Source of the DNA: Catellicoccus marimammalium M35/04/3
Lineage (GTDB): Bacteria > Bacillota > Bacilli > Lactobacillales > Catellicoccaceae
Length of the DNA stretch: 64,000 nt
Direction of reading: 5' to 3'
Assembly (NCBI RefSeq): GCF_000313915.1
Contig: NZ_AMYT01000008.1
Location: 1 to 64,000, forward strand
Part shown: positions 24,751 through 33,533 of the stretch, in pieces
Position numbering within the stretch: the first letter of the stretch is position 1
Layout: the number at the start of each line of letters is the position of its first letter
Notes under the pieces: model-generated
What the model was told of the DNA's origin: nothing
Database searches by the model: none
What the model saw: the letters and a program-made list of their open reading frames with translations, nothing else
Program-made: the position numbers and the translations under genes

Positions 24751-27700
24751 CTATTCTTCCTTCAATAGTTTTTTACGTAGTTTTTCTTCTGAACCAGCTA
24801 AACTTGCATAATAGAAGAATCGATGAATCGCTTGTTGCGCTGTCTTTTCATATAATTGTTCTGCTACTTCTGGATTTACTGATTTCAAAGCCACAAAGCG
24901 TTGTTGTAACATCAAGTAATCTTTTAACGTATCAAATTTTGGACGTTTATAATCTAATGTCAATGGTTGTTTTCCTTTTTCTTTTGCCCAAGGTTGATAG
25001 CGATATAAAGACCAATATCCAGAAGAAACTGCTAAATCTGCTTGTTCTTTGGCACTATGCATACCTCCCTTTAATCCATGAGCAATACATGGAACAAAGG
25101 CAATAATTAAGGAAGGACCATTATAATTTTCTGCTTCTTCAATGGCTTTTAGTGTTTGTACAGGATGTGAATTTAAAGAAATTTGAGCAACATAAACATT
25201 TTCATAAGTCATAGCCATAGCTCCCAAATCTTTCTTTCCTGCATATTTTCCTTGAGCAGAGAACTTCGCAATGGCTGCTGCTGGAGTTGCTTTTGAAGTT
25301 TGTCCTCCAGTATTAGAATAAACTTCGTTGTCCAATACTAGCATGTTGACATCGGCACCACTGGCAAGCACGTGGTCAATTCCACCAAAGCCAATATCAT
25401 AGGCCCAACCATCTCCACCAACAAGCCAATACGTTGGTTTTACAAAATCTTCTTTTTGTGTATATAAATGAGCTAATCGTTCATTTTCATCTTTTTCTTG
25501 TTCTAATTGAGCAATTAATTTTGTAGCTCGTTGTTTTGTTCCTTCACTGTCTAAATAGTGATCTTTCCAATCTTGTAAAAGAGCTCGTAAGGTTTCTGAA
25601 CCTAAGTTGTCTTGAATAATTTCTTCCACTTCTTTTGCTAGTTCATCGCGACGAAGTTTACTTGCACTATACATTCCATATCCAAATTCAGCATTATCTT
25701 CTAGTAATGAATTACTCCATGTTGCCCCCGTACCATCTTCTTTTGTGGTATATGGAGTCGTTGGTGCACTTGCTCCCCAAATAGAAGAACATCCAGTAGC
25801 GTTTGCGATACGTAAACGATCTCCATAAAGTTGAGTCAATAACTTAACATAAGAAGTTTCTCCACACCCAGAACAAGCACCGGAAAATTCCACTAACGGT
25901 TTTTGTAACTGGCTACGAGCAACGGTCATTTTGTCATAATCAAAAGTTTTTTGTTTTAACGTCATTGCAAAAGCCCAGTTCATTGCTTGCTCCCTTTGTT
26001 CTTCATAAGGACGCATTTCTAAAGCTTTTCCTTTGGCAGGACAAGCTTCAACACACAATCCACAACCTGTACAATCTTCTAAAGAAACTTGGATACGATA
26101 ATATAATCCATCTTCTCCCTTCATAACAGAGCTTACAAATCCTTCAGGTGCTTCTTCTTTTTCTTCTTCATCCATAACAAATGGACGAATCGCTGCGTGT
26201 GGGCAAATAAACGCACACTCATTACATTGAATACAACGATCTTTATTCCAAACTGGAATTTCTAGAGCAATTCCTCGTTTTTCATAGGCAGCAGTACCTA
26301 ATGGCAAGGCTCCTCCATCCATTTCATTTCGTTGTAAATCTTCAACACTCAATTGGTCTCCTTTTTGTGCCAACATTGGTGTTACAATTTCATCCACAAA
26401 TTGAGAACCGGTAGATTCTTTTTTCTCCGTAATTTCTAGTGCTAACCATTCTTCTTTTGGATAATGCACTTCTTTTGCAGCTCCAGCTGCTGCCGCAATG
26501 GCTTGTTGGTTTTGTTCTACTACTCCTTTGGCTTTTCTAGCATACATTTTTTCCATTGCATCATTTAACAAGGCAATATATTTTTCTTGTGGGAAAATTT
26601 GTAAACAATCAAAGAAAGAAGTAATCATAATTGTATTAATTTTGCGTTCTAATCCAACTTCTTTCGCTAGTGCAAAAGCATTGATGATATATAGATGAGC
26701 ATTTTTTTCTGCTAACGCTTTTTTCATTCGTTTTGGCAAATGCTTCATCACTTGTTCTTCATTCCAATAGGTATTTAATAGGAAGATTCCGTTTTCTTTC
26801 AAGTCATCAACCATATCATATAGACGCAAATAAGAAGCATTATGACAAGCTACTAAATCTGCTTGATGAACTAAATAGTTTGAAGAAATCGGATGATCTG
26901 AAATTCGCGCATGGGAAACAGTCAATCCACCTGATTTTTTTGAATCATAAGCAAAAAATCCTTGGACAAAAGAATCGGTCTCATTTCCAATCATTTTTAA
27001 TGCTGATTTCACTGCTCCAACCGTACCATCGGAACCAAAGCCCCAGAATTTTGCTTGATAAGCTTCTGGACTGGTTAAATCAATTTCTTCTAAGATAGGT
27101 AATGAAAGATGAGTGACATCATCTTCAATACCGATAGTAAAGCGTTTTTTCGCTTCTTTTCCCTTCTCTAATTCATGAAAGACTGCTAAAATTTGTCCTG
27201 GTGTTGTTTCTTTTGAAGCCAATCCATAACGACCACCAATAATTAATGGACGAATTTCTGATTCATATAAAGCACTTTGAACATCTAATAATAAAGGTTC
27301 TCCTTGGCTTCCAGGTTCTTTGGTTCGATCTAAAACTGCAATGCCTTTTACTGTTTTTGGTAAGGCTTCAATTAAAGATTGTGCAGGGAATGGGCGATAA
27401 AGACGAATGGTAATCATTCCTACTTTTTCCCCTTTATCTAATAAATCATCCACTGTCTGACGAATCGTTTGTTCTACAGAACCTAAAGCAATGACTACTT
27501 TGATTGCATCTTCTGCACCATAATATTCCACAGGAGCATAAGAAGTACCACAACGACGATTAACTTCTTCATATAATGCTTTCAATTCATCTTCTACTTT
27601 TAGATAAGTCGTATTTGCTAATTCTTTTTGTTGGAAGTGAATATCACTATTTTGTGCACTTCCTTGAATTACTGGACGTTCATTACTTAATCGACGATCA

Positions 27701-28308
27701 TAAAAACGTTGATAATCTTCCCAAGGGAACATCTCTTCTAATTCTTTTTCTTCCCAAGTTTGAATTTTTTGTAATTCATGACTGGTTTGGAAACCATCAA
27801 AGAAGTGAATCACTGGCAATTGAGCTTTCAATGCTAAATAGTGAGCAACAGGAGATAAGTCCATGACTTCTTGCACCGTATTACTACATAACATAATCGC
27901 TCCTGCTTGGCGCACTGCCATTACGTCACTATGGTCCCCAAAAATACTTAACGCACTTGTGGCAACCGTACGACTAGCTACTTGGAAAACTCCAGGTAAA
28001 TTTTCTCCTACCATTTTATAAAGGTTTGGAATCATCAGTAATAAGCCTTGCGACGAAGTATAGGTCACAGCTAAACTTCCTGCTTGTAATGCTCCATGCA
28101 TTGCGGCTGCCGCCCCAGCTTCTGACTGCATTTCTGTTACGAGTAATGGATGGCCAAAAATATTTTTTTTCTGTTGTGCAGACCATTGATCACTCCATTC
28201 TGCCATTGGTGAGCTTGGTGTGATGGGATAAATCATGGCTACATCACTTAGTTGGTAAGAAACAGATGCTGCTGCTTCATTTCCATCCATGACTTTAAAT
28301 TTTCGCAT
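24751..28308 (-). CDS. nifJ: pyruvate:ferredoxin (flavodoxin) oxidoreductase
   Basis: This 1185-residue single-chain PFOR oxidises pyruvate to acetyl-CoA and CO2 and passes electrons to ferredoxin or flavodoxin. Domains appear in order: the pyrimidine-binding pyruvate domain (YPITPSSPMAEWSD near residue 28), the middle domains, a two-cluster ferredoxin-like insert (CIQCNECAFICP near 693 and CTGCGLCVEACP near 749), a further cluster-binding CSGCGET, and the TPP site GDGWAYDIGFGG near 966. GGAGG lies seven bases before the ATG at 28308; an in-frame ATG at 28350 is ignored. PFOR is uncommon in lactic acid bacteria, which mostly use pyruvate dehydrogenase or formate lyase, so the redox partner is of interest. 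A TATAAT lies at 28344-28339. Confidence 0.96.
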   Translation of the reverse strand: MRKFKVMDGNEAAASVSYQLSDVAMIYPITPSSPMAEWSDQWSAQQKKNIFGHPLLVTEMQSEAGAAAAMHGALQAGSLAVTYTSSQGLLLMIPNLYKMVGENLPGVFQVASRTVATSALSIFGDHSDVMAVRQAGAIMLCSNTVQEVMDLSPVAHYLALKAQLPVIHFFDGFQTSHELQKIQTWEEKELEEMFPWEDYQRFYDRRLSNERPVIQGSAQNSDIHFQQKELANTTYLKVEDELKALYEEVNRRCGTSYAPVEYYGAEDAIKVVIALGSVEQTIRQTVDDLLDKGEKVGMITIRLYRPFPAQSLIEALPKTVKGIAVLDRTKEPGSQGEPLLLDVQSALYESEIRPLIIGGRYGLASKETTPGQILAVFHELEKGKEAKKRFTIGIEDDVTHLSLPILEEIDLTSPEAYQAKFWGFGSDGTVGAVKSALKMIGNETDSFVQGFFAYDSKKSGGLTVSHARISDHPISSNYLVHQADLVACHNASYLRLYDMVDDLKENGIFLLNTYWNEEQVMKHLPKRMKKALAEKNAHLYIINAFALAKEVGLERKINTIMITSFFDCLQIFPQEKYIALLNDAMEKMYARKAKGVVEQNQQAIAAAAGAAKEVHYPKEEWLALEITEKKESTGSQFVDEIVTPMLAQKGDQLSVEDLQRNEMDGGALPLGTAAYEKRGIALEIPVWNKDRCIQCNECAFICPHAAIRPFVMDEEEKEEAPEGFVSSVMKGEDGLYYRIQVSLEDCTGCGLCVEACPAKGKALEMRPYEEQREQAMNWAFAMTLKQKTFDYDKMTVARSQLQKPLVEFSGACSGCGETSYVKLLTQLYGDRLRIANATGCSSIWGASAPTTPYTTKEDGTGATWSNSLLEDNAEFGYGMYSASKLRRDELAKEVEEIIQDNLGSETLRALLQDWKDHYLDSEGTKQRATKLIAQLEQEKDENERLAHLYTQKEDFVKPTYWLVGGDGWAYDIGFGGIDHVLASGADVNMLVLDNEVYSNTGGQTSKATPAAAIAKFSAQGKYAGKKDLGAMAMTYENVYVAQISLNSHPVQTLKAIEEAENYNGPSLIIAFVPCIAHGLKGGMHSAKEQADLAVSSGYWSLYRYQPWAKEKGKQPLTLDYKRPKFDTLKDYLMLQQRFVALKSVNPEVAEQLYEKTAQQAIHRFFYYASLAGSEEKLRKKLLKEE

Positions 28309-28359
28309 GTTATCGCCTCCGTATATATTTCTTCCTTTATTATAGTACATTTGTCCAGT

Positions 28360-28458
28360 GATACGAAAAAAAGAAAAATTTTCTTTTCCTTATTTTTTCT
28401 CACATTTTCTTCTTTTTTTCTCATTTATGTAAAAAAGAGCATAAAGATACGAAAAAAA
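28360..28458. repeat. 13-base direct repeat between nifJ and the MFS gene
   Basis: GATACGAAAAAAA occurs exactly at 28360-28372 and again at 28446-28458 in the 250-base divergent gap. The spacing is 86 bases. It may be a regulator site for either gene, or chance in A-rich sequence. Otherwise the gap holds only the nifJ promoter region. Confidence 0.35.
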
Positions 28459-28559
28459 TTGGAAAGCCTTTGTATTCGTTATCAATTCACAAAGAGTGAT
28501 AAAATAAAGACGGACAAAGATGAATATGAAAACGAAAGAGAAAGGAATATTAAGCAATT

Positions 28560-29798
28560 ATGACTTTTAAAAATTTTAAACATCATCATTTCATAATTAT
28601 TTTTTGTTGTATGTTGCTGCAAATGTTTCCCTTTGGAATGGCGCAAGAAATTTCGCCACTATTTATCCACTACTTACATCGAGACTTTGCTTTTAACATT
28701 GCAAGCATTGGATTAATTTTTACTTTTGGTTCCATTGCTTCATCGATTGCTTCTCCAGTAGTAGGGAAATTATTTGATAAGCTACCAACACCAAGATTAA
28801 TGTTTGCAGGGATTTGTATTACCTCTTTAGGGTTATATATCAATGCCTTTTCTACTCATTTATGGCAATTTTATTTAGCTAATGCCATTATGCAAGTCGG
28901 AGTCATTTTATTCTCTGCTCTTGGGATTCCATATTTAATCGGAAAATGGTTTGATAAAGATGAAAAACCATTAGCGTTAGGAATTGCTTTTGCCGGTGGA
29001 TCTATTGGGAACTTCTTTTGGCAACCTATCATTTCTAACTTATTAGCAGCTTGGCCCTTACATCGTGTTTACTTTGTTTGTGCTAGCATCGCTTTATTTA
29101 CCGGAATTGGAATTGTTTTATTATTACGCATTAAGAAATCAGAAAAAGTAAAATCTATGATGCAACACGAATCCCTTCCTTTATGTGGGATTGGATTTGA
29201 CCGCACAAAACACTTACCTGCTTTCTGGATTTTAGCTAGTTCAATGATTTTTCTTGGCTTAAACGTAGCCGCTCAATCGAGTCAATATGCCAATTTCTTT
29301 GAATATTGCAAATTCACACCAAAAACGATTGGTTTAATCGGCTCTGCTTTTGCCATTGCTGCTTTATTAGGAAATATTTTTGGTGGAGCTTTAATCTCTA
29401 AATGTGGATTATTAAACGGAGGACGAGTTGCTTTCTTCTTACAATTCTTCTCTGCAGCTTCTATGTTGACCTTAAACTTTATGCCAAAAGCAGGTTTTGG
29501 TTTCTTATGGGCTATTCTTTATGGATTATCTGGATATATCTATATGTCTGCACCTGCTGTTATGGTACAAACTCTATTTGGTATGCGTCAATCCAGTCAA
29601 ATTCTTGCTTGGGTAAATATCTTCTTTGCAGTTGGATTTGCTTCAGGTAATGTACTATTTGGTCTTTTTGTTGATAAATTAGGCTTCAAGATGGCTTGGA
29701 TTTTCATTTTAATCTTTATCATCATTTGCTATAGTTTGATGTTAACGATGATTCGAAAAATTGGTGCTCATCATTATGCCGATAGAAAACCGAAATAA
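28560..29798 (+). CDS. MFS transporter
   Basis: A 412-residue permease with 12 hydrophobic helices in two six-helix halves. The loop 2-3 motif appears as VVGKLFDKLPTPRLM near residue 62, and GNVLFGLFVDKLGFKMAW near 360 in the second half corresponds to its repeat. The general form recalls the oxalate/formate-antiporter-like (OFA) subgroup of small organic acid carriers, but that is inference. It is divergent from nifJ, so a carrier for an organic acid in pyruvate metabolism would make sense without being shown. No terminator is obvious before ahpC. Confidence 0.85.
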   Translation: MTFKNFKHHHFIIIFCCMLLQMFPFGMAQEISPLFIHYLHRDFAFNIASIGLIFTFGSIASSIASPVVGKLFDKLPTPRLMFAGICITSLGLYINAFSTHLWQFYLANAIMQVGVILFSALGIPYLIGKWFDKDEKPLALGIAFAGGSIGNFFWQPIISNLLAAWPLHRVYFVCASIALFTGIGIVLLLRIKKSEKVKSMMQHESLPLCGIGFDRTKHLPAFWILASSMIFLGLNVAAQSSQYANFFEYCKFTPKTIGLIGSAFAIAALLGNIFGGALISKCGLLNGGRVAFFLQFFSAASMLTLNFMPKAGFGFLWAILYGLSGYIYMSAPAVMVQTLFGMRQSSQILAWVNIFFAVGFASGNVLFGLFVDKLGFKMAWIFILIFIIICYSLMLTMIRKIGAHHYADRKPK

Positions 29799-29844
29799 TT
29801 TTTTATATTTTGAGCAAATTAATAGCCAGACTTAAAAATATAAT

Positions 29845-29859
29845 ATATAAGTATTATAT
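29845..29859. promoter_or_regulatory. PerR-type box upstream of ahpC
   Basis: ATATAAGTATTATAT matches the PerR consensus TTATAATnATTATAA at 11 of 14 defined positions and lies just downstream of a TATAAT (29839-29844) that is the likely -10. PerR is the peroxide-sensing Fur-family repressor that controls ahpCF in many Firmicutes. Confidence 0.55.
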
Positions 29860-29914
29860 AGAAGAATTCAGAAGTCATTCTGATTTCAGCTAATTTTTTG
29901 AAGAGGTGATAACT

Positions 29915-30487
29915 ATGTCATTAGTAGGAAAAACTGTAGAAGAATTTGAATTATCAGCATACAAAAAAGGAGCTGACGATTTTGTAAAAGTAACTGCGGA
30001 AGATATGAAAGGTCATTGGAGCGTATTAATGTTCTACCCTGCAGACTTTACTTTCGTTTGCCCAACAGAATTAGAAGACTTACAAGATCAATATGCAGAC
30101 TTAAAAGCAATTGGTGTTGAAGTATATTCATGTTCAGCAGATACTCACTTCGTACATAAAGCTTGGGCCGATGCTCCAGATAGTGGTATCGATAAATTAG
30201 AATACACTATGATTGGTGACCCAGCTCATAAATTAATTTCTATGTTCGATGTTTTAGATGAAGAATCAGGTTTAGCTCAACGTGGTACTTTCATTATTGA
30301 CCCTGAAGGTAAAATTCAAGCAATGGAAGTAAACGCAGATTCAATTGGACGTGATGCTTCTCAATTAGTAACTAAAATCAAAGCTGCTCAATATGTAGCT
30401 GCTCACCCAGGTGAAGCTTGCCCTGCAAAATGGAAAGAAAATGCAGCAACATTAACACCAGGTATTGATTTAGTTGGTAAATTATAA
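29915..30487 (+). CDS. ahpC: alkyl hydroperoxide reductase subunit C (peroxiredoxin)
   Basis: AhpC reduces hydrogen peroxide, organic peroxides and peroxynitrite. The 190-residue typical 2-Cys peroxiredoxin has the peroxidatic Cys in [14 protein letters not shown] (near residue 49) and the resolving Cys in [10 protein letters not shown] (near 168), with a full C-terminal tail. GAGGTG six bases before the ATG at 29915 selects that start over an in-frame ATG at 29906. It is followed by ahpF after 22 bases, and the pair has a PerR-like box upstream. Confidence 0.97.
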   Translation: MSLVGKTVEEFELSAYKKGADDFVKVTAEDMKGHWSVLMFYPADFTFVCPTELEDLQDQYADLKAIGVEVYSCSADTHFVHKAWADAPDSGIDKLEYTMIGDPAHKLISMFDVLDEESGLAQRGTFIIDPEGKIQAMEVNADSIGRDASQLVTKIKAAQYVAAHPGEACPAKWKENAATLTPGIDLVGKL

Positions 30488-30509
30488 TTTTTAAACTCGA
30501 GGTTTTTTT

Positions 30510-32048
30510 ATGTTAGATGAACAATTAAAGCAACAAACGCTTGAATTTCTAAAATTGTTAGAGTCTCCCGTCCAATTCACATTAAGTGTGGGTGAAGATG
30601 AAAACAGCAAAAAAGTAGAACAATTTGTTAAAGAAATTTGTTCTTTAGATGAAAAAAACCTCTCTTATACGTATGAAAAGCTGGAGTTTACTCCAGCTTT
30701 CCGTATCGATAAGAAAGGTGAGCAACCAAGTGGTGTCACATTTGCGGGTGTACCATTAGGGCATGAATATAATTCATTTATTTTAGCTCTATTACAGGTC
30801 GCAGGTCGTGCTCCAAAAATTGAAGACAGTCAAAAGAAACAAATTCAAGCCTTAAAAGGCCCTCTTCATTTTGTCACTTACGTTAGTTTAACTTGCCATA
30901 ACTGTCCAGATGTGGTGCAGTCTCTAAATATTTTAGCAATTTTAAATCCAGAGATTACCCATACCATGGTAGATGGTGGCATGTACAAAGAAGAAGTCGA
31001 AGCTAAAGATATTATGGCTGTTCCTGCGACTTTCTTAGATGGTGAATTGTGGTCTAGTGGTAAAATCTCTTTAGATGAAATTTTACAAAAACTAGGATCA
31101 GATGATACAGAAAAATTCGCACCGTTTACAAAAGAAGTTTACGATATGGCCATTATCGGTGCAGGTCCTGCTGGGGCAAGTGCGGCGATTTATGCGAGTC
31201 GTAAAGGAATTAAAACAGCGATTATTTCTGACCAAATGGGTGGCCAAGTTAATGAAACTTTAGGAATCGAAAATGTCATCGGTACCCCTTACATCGAAGG
31301 ACCACAGTTGGCACAACGCTTAAAATCTCATATGGATGAGTATGATATCGATTACATCCAAGGACAAAAAGTAGCTTCTATCGAAAAAGATACACCGTTT
31401 AAAATCACTTTACGTAATGGTGTTATTATTCAAGCCAAAACGATCGTTTTAGCTACAGGTGCTCGTTGGCGTGACTTAAATGTTCCAGGTGAACAAGAGT
31501 TCCGTACAAAAGGAGTTGCCTATTGTCCACACTGTGATGCCCCTCTATTCGCTGGTAAAAAAGTAGCCGTAGCTGGTGGTGGTAACTCAGGAATTGAAGC
31601 AGCGATTGACCTAGCAAATATTGCCAGTCATGTTACTGTTTTTGAATTTATGGATCGTTTAAAAGCAGACCAAGTATTACAAAAACGAGCAAAAGAGTTA
31701 CCAAATATTGATATCTTGACTAACGTCGCTTTGAAAGAAATTAAAGGAAAAGAAAAAGTAGAACAAGTAGCCTATGAAGATCGTTTAACTGGAGAAGTTA
31801 AAGATATGGATTTAGACGGTATCTTTATCCAAATCGGTCTTGTACCAAATACTGATTTCTTAGGAGATACCGTAGCTCGTACCCCACGTGGTGAAATTAT
31901 TATTGACGAAGTGGGTCGCACCAATGTTCCAGGTATCTTCGCTGCTGGAGATTGTACTACTCAAACGTATAAACAAATCATTATCTCCATGGGTAGCGGT
32001 GCTACTGCAGCGTTAAGTGCTTTTGACTATTTAATTCGCGAACAATAA
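30510..32048 (+). CDS. ahpF: alkyl hydroperoxide reductase subunit F
   Basis: AhpF is the NADH-dependent flavoprotein that recycles AhpC. The 512 residues comprise an N-terminal pair of thioredoxin-like folds with TCHNCPD (near residue 129) and a thioredoxin-reductase-like part. The latter has the FAD motif GAGPAGASAA near 218, the redox CPHCDAP near 343 (usually CPHCDGP), the NADH motif GGGNSGIEAA near 360, and the closing GIFAAGDCTT near 480. It follows ahpC directly and ends in a terminator. Confidence 0.97.
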   Translation: MLDEQLKQQTLEFLKLLESPVQFTLSVGEDENSKKVEQFVKEICSLDEKNLSYTYEKLEFTPAFRIDKKGEQPSGVTFAGVPLGHEYNSFILALLQVAGRAPKIEDSQKKQIQALKGPLHFVTYVSLTCHNCPDVVQSLNILAILNPEITHTMVDGGMYKEEVEAKDIMAVPATFLDGELWSSGKISLDEILQKLGSDDTEKFAPFTKEVYDMAIIGAGPAGASAAIYASRKGIKTAIISDQMGGQVNETLGIENVIGTPYIEGPQLAQRLKSHMDEYDIDYIQGQKVASIEKDTPFKITLRNGVIIQAKTIVLATGARWRDLNVPGEQEFRTKGVAYCPHCDAPLFAGKKVAVAGGGNSGIEAAIDLANIASHVTVFEFMDRLKADQVLQKRAKELPNIDILTNVALKEIKGKEKVEQVAYEDRLTGEVKDMDLDGIFIQIGLVPNTDFLGDTVARTPRGEIIIDEVGRTNVPGIFAAGDCTTQTYKQIIISMGSGATAALSAFDYLIREQ

Positions 32049-32052
32049 TTTC

Positions 32053-32082
32053 AAAGCCGTTCTTTGTAACGGCTTTTTTCTA
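32053..32082 (+). terminator. ahpCF terminator
   Basis: AAAGCCGTT pairs with AACGGCTTT around a six-base loop and is followed by TTTTTC. Confidence 0.85.
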
Positions 32083-32112
32083 TCTATTGATTAAAAAAAA
32101 GGAGTAATCATT

Positions 32113-33090
32113 ATGTTGAAATTAACAATGTTAGGTTCTGGTGGGAGCATTCCGCTTCCTGATCGTTATTTATCTTCTGGTTTGATTGAATATAAAGGTC
32201 GTAAGATTTTAGTCGATGCCGGAGAAGGAACTCAAGTTTCTATGCGTTCTATTAATAGCGGTTTTAAAGATTTAGATGTGATTTGTATTACCCACTTGCA
32301 TGGAGATCATGTCATTGGATTACAAGGAATGCTAGGAACCACTAGTAACTCTGGTAGAACAAAACCTATCACCATTATCGGTCCTACTGGATTAAAAGAT
32401 GTCTTAGCTGGTTTCCGTCTAATCTCCCCTTATCTAAATTATGAGGTAAATGTCATTGAAGATCCGACAGAACCTGTGGTCATCAATAACGATGACATTC
32501 ATGGAGATTTAATCATTGAAACTTTACCCGTGGAACATACTCGACCTTGCTTAGGTTATCGCTTTAATATTTCTCGTCAACCAAAATTTGATGTCGAAAA
32601 AGCCAAAGCAAACCACGTTCCACAAGCTGCTTGGAAATCATTACAACAAGGACAAGAAGTAATGCTAGATGGCGTTACTTATACGAAAGATATGGTGTTA
32701 GGAGAAGAACGAAAAGGATTGTCCATTAGTTATATTACTGATACTTTACCAATCGATACCATTCCTAACTTTGTTCAAGATAGTGATTTATTCGTTTGCT
32801 GTGCGAACTATGGAGATTCTGCTGATAAGAAAAAAGCAGATAAAAATAAACACATGACTTTCCATGATGCTGCCACATTAGCTAAAGAAGGAAACGTTCA
32901 TCGTTTATTATTAACTCACTTCTCACAAGCAATGCGCCATCCAGAAGAATATGTAGAAAATGCTCGAGAAGTCTTCCCTCATACTTGGATTAACCAAGAT
33001 CACTTACAAGTAGAATTAAACTTCGATCAAGAGCCAGTATTAGATCTTTCTTTAGTAAAAGAACCTTATCTTTGCAACCAAGAAGGATAA
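32113..33090 (+). CDS. RNase Z-like metallo-beta-lactamase-fold hydrolase
   Basis: This 325-residue protein has the metallo-beta-lactamase fold with the tRNase Z motif THLHGDHV (His61, His63, Asp65, His66) and the later VEHTRPCLGYR, which matches the PxKAHxxP..GYR-type region of RNase Z only in part, then ITDTL and LLLTHFSQ with a further metal ligand. RNase Z trims the 3' trailer of tRNA precursors lacking CCA, and the tRNAs in this window do lack encoded CCA. The N-terminus (LGSGGSIPLPDRYLSS) departs from the canonical LGTSAGxPTxxRN, so another MBL nuclease is possible. Confidence 0.75.
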   Translation: MLKLTMLGSGGSIPLPDRYLSSGLIEYKGRKILVDAGEGTQVSMRSINSGFKDLDVICITHLHGDHVIGLQGMLGTTSNSGRTKPITIIGPTGLKDVLAGFRLISPYLNYEVNVIEDPTEPVVINNDDIHGDLIIETLPVEHTRPCLGYRFNISRQPKFDVEKAKANHVPQAAWKSLQQGQEVMLDGVTYTKDMVLGEERKGLSISYITDTLPIDTIPNFVQDSDLFVCCANYGDSADKKKADKNKHMTFHDAATLAKEGNVHRLLLTHFSQAMRHPEEYVENAREVFPHTWINQDHLQVELNFDQEPVLDLSLVKEPYLCNQEG

Positions 33091-33095
33091 TAAAA

Positions 33096-33127
33096 AAGCT
33101 AGATGTAGAGATTTTTACATCTAGCTT
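33096..33127. terminator. bidirectional terminator
   Basis: AAGCTAGATGTA pairs with TACATCTAGCTT over 12 bases around an eight-base loop, with A and T runs at both ends, between two convergent genes. Confidence 0.85.
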
Positions 33128-33131
33128 CTTT

Positions 33132-33458
33132 TTATTTTTCTCGAATTTGAACAGCAGTTCCTGAGCAAGTAACCATTAACATATTATTTTCATCACCAAG
33201 TACTTGGTATTGAATATCCACCGCAATTACGGCATCAGCATCTAATTCTGCTGCTCTTTTTTTCATTTCCGCAAGTGCATTTTCTCTAGCTTGAATTAAA
33301 TCTTTTTCATAACCACGAGCACGTCCTCCAAGCACATTACGCACCCCTGCACCAAAGTCTCGTAAAAAGTTTGCTCCAGAAATTACTTCTCCAAAGACGA
33401 TATCTTCATAATTTACAATTTCATAACCTTCCAAAGTAGAAGAAGTAGTAATGATCAT
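33132..33458 (-). CDS. YbjQ/UPF0145 family protein
   Basis: A 108-residue cytoplasmic protein of the YbjQ (heavy-metal-binding, UPF0145) family, a homopentamer-forming fold of uncertain role. Typical features are the start [15 protein letters not shown], the [19 protein letters not shown] region (only part conserved word for word), and the [15 protein letters not shown] strand. Length equals the family. It stands alone upstream of gapN on the same strand, after a gap of 75 bases, and may be read with it. Confidence 0.9.
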   Translation of the reverse strand: MIITTSSTLEGYEIVNYEDIVFGEVISGANFLRDFGAGVRNVLGGRARGYEKDLIQARENALAEMKKRAAELDADAVIAVDIQYQVLGDENNMLMVTCSGTAVQIREK

Positions 33459-33533
33459 CGTATATTCTTCCTTTCTTTTCCTTGTATTCCTTCTTTGTTT
33501 TTATTGTAATACAAGTAAAATCAGGGTTCAAAA

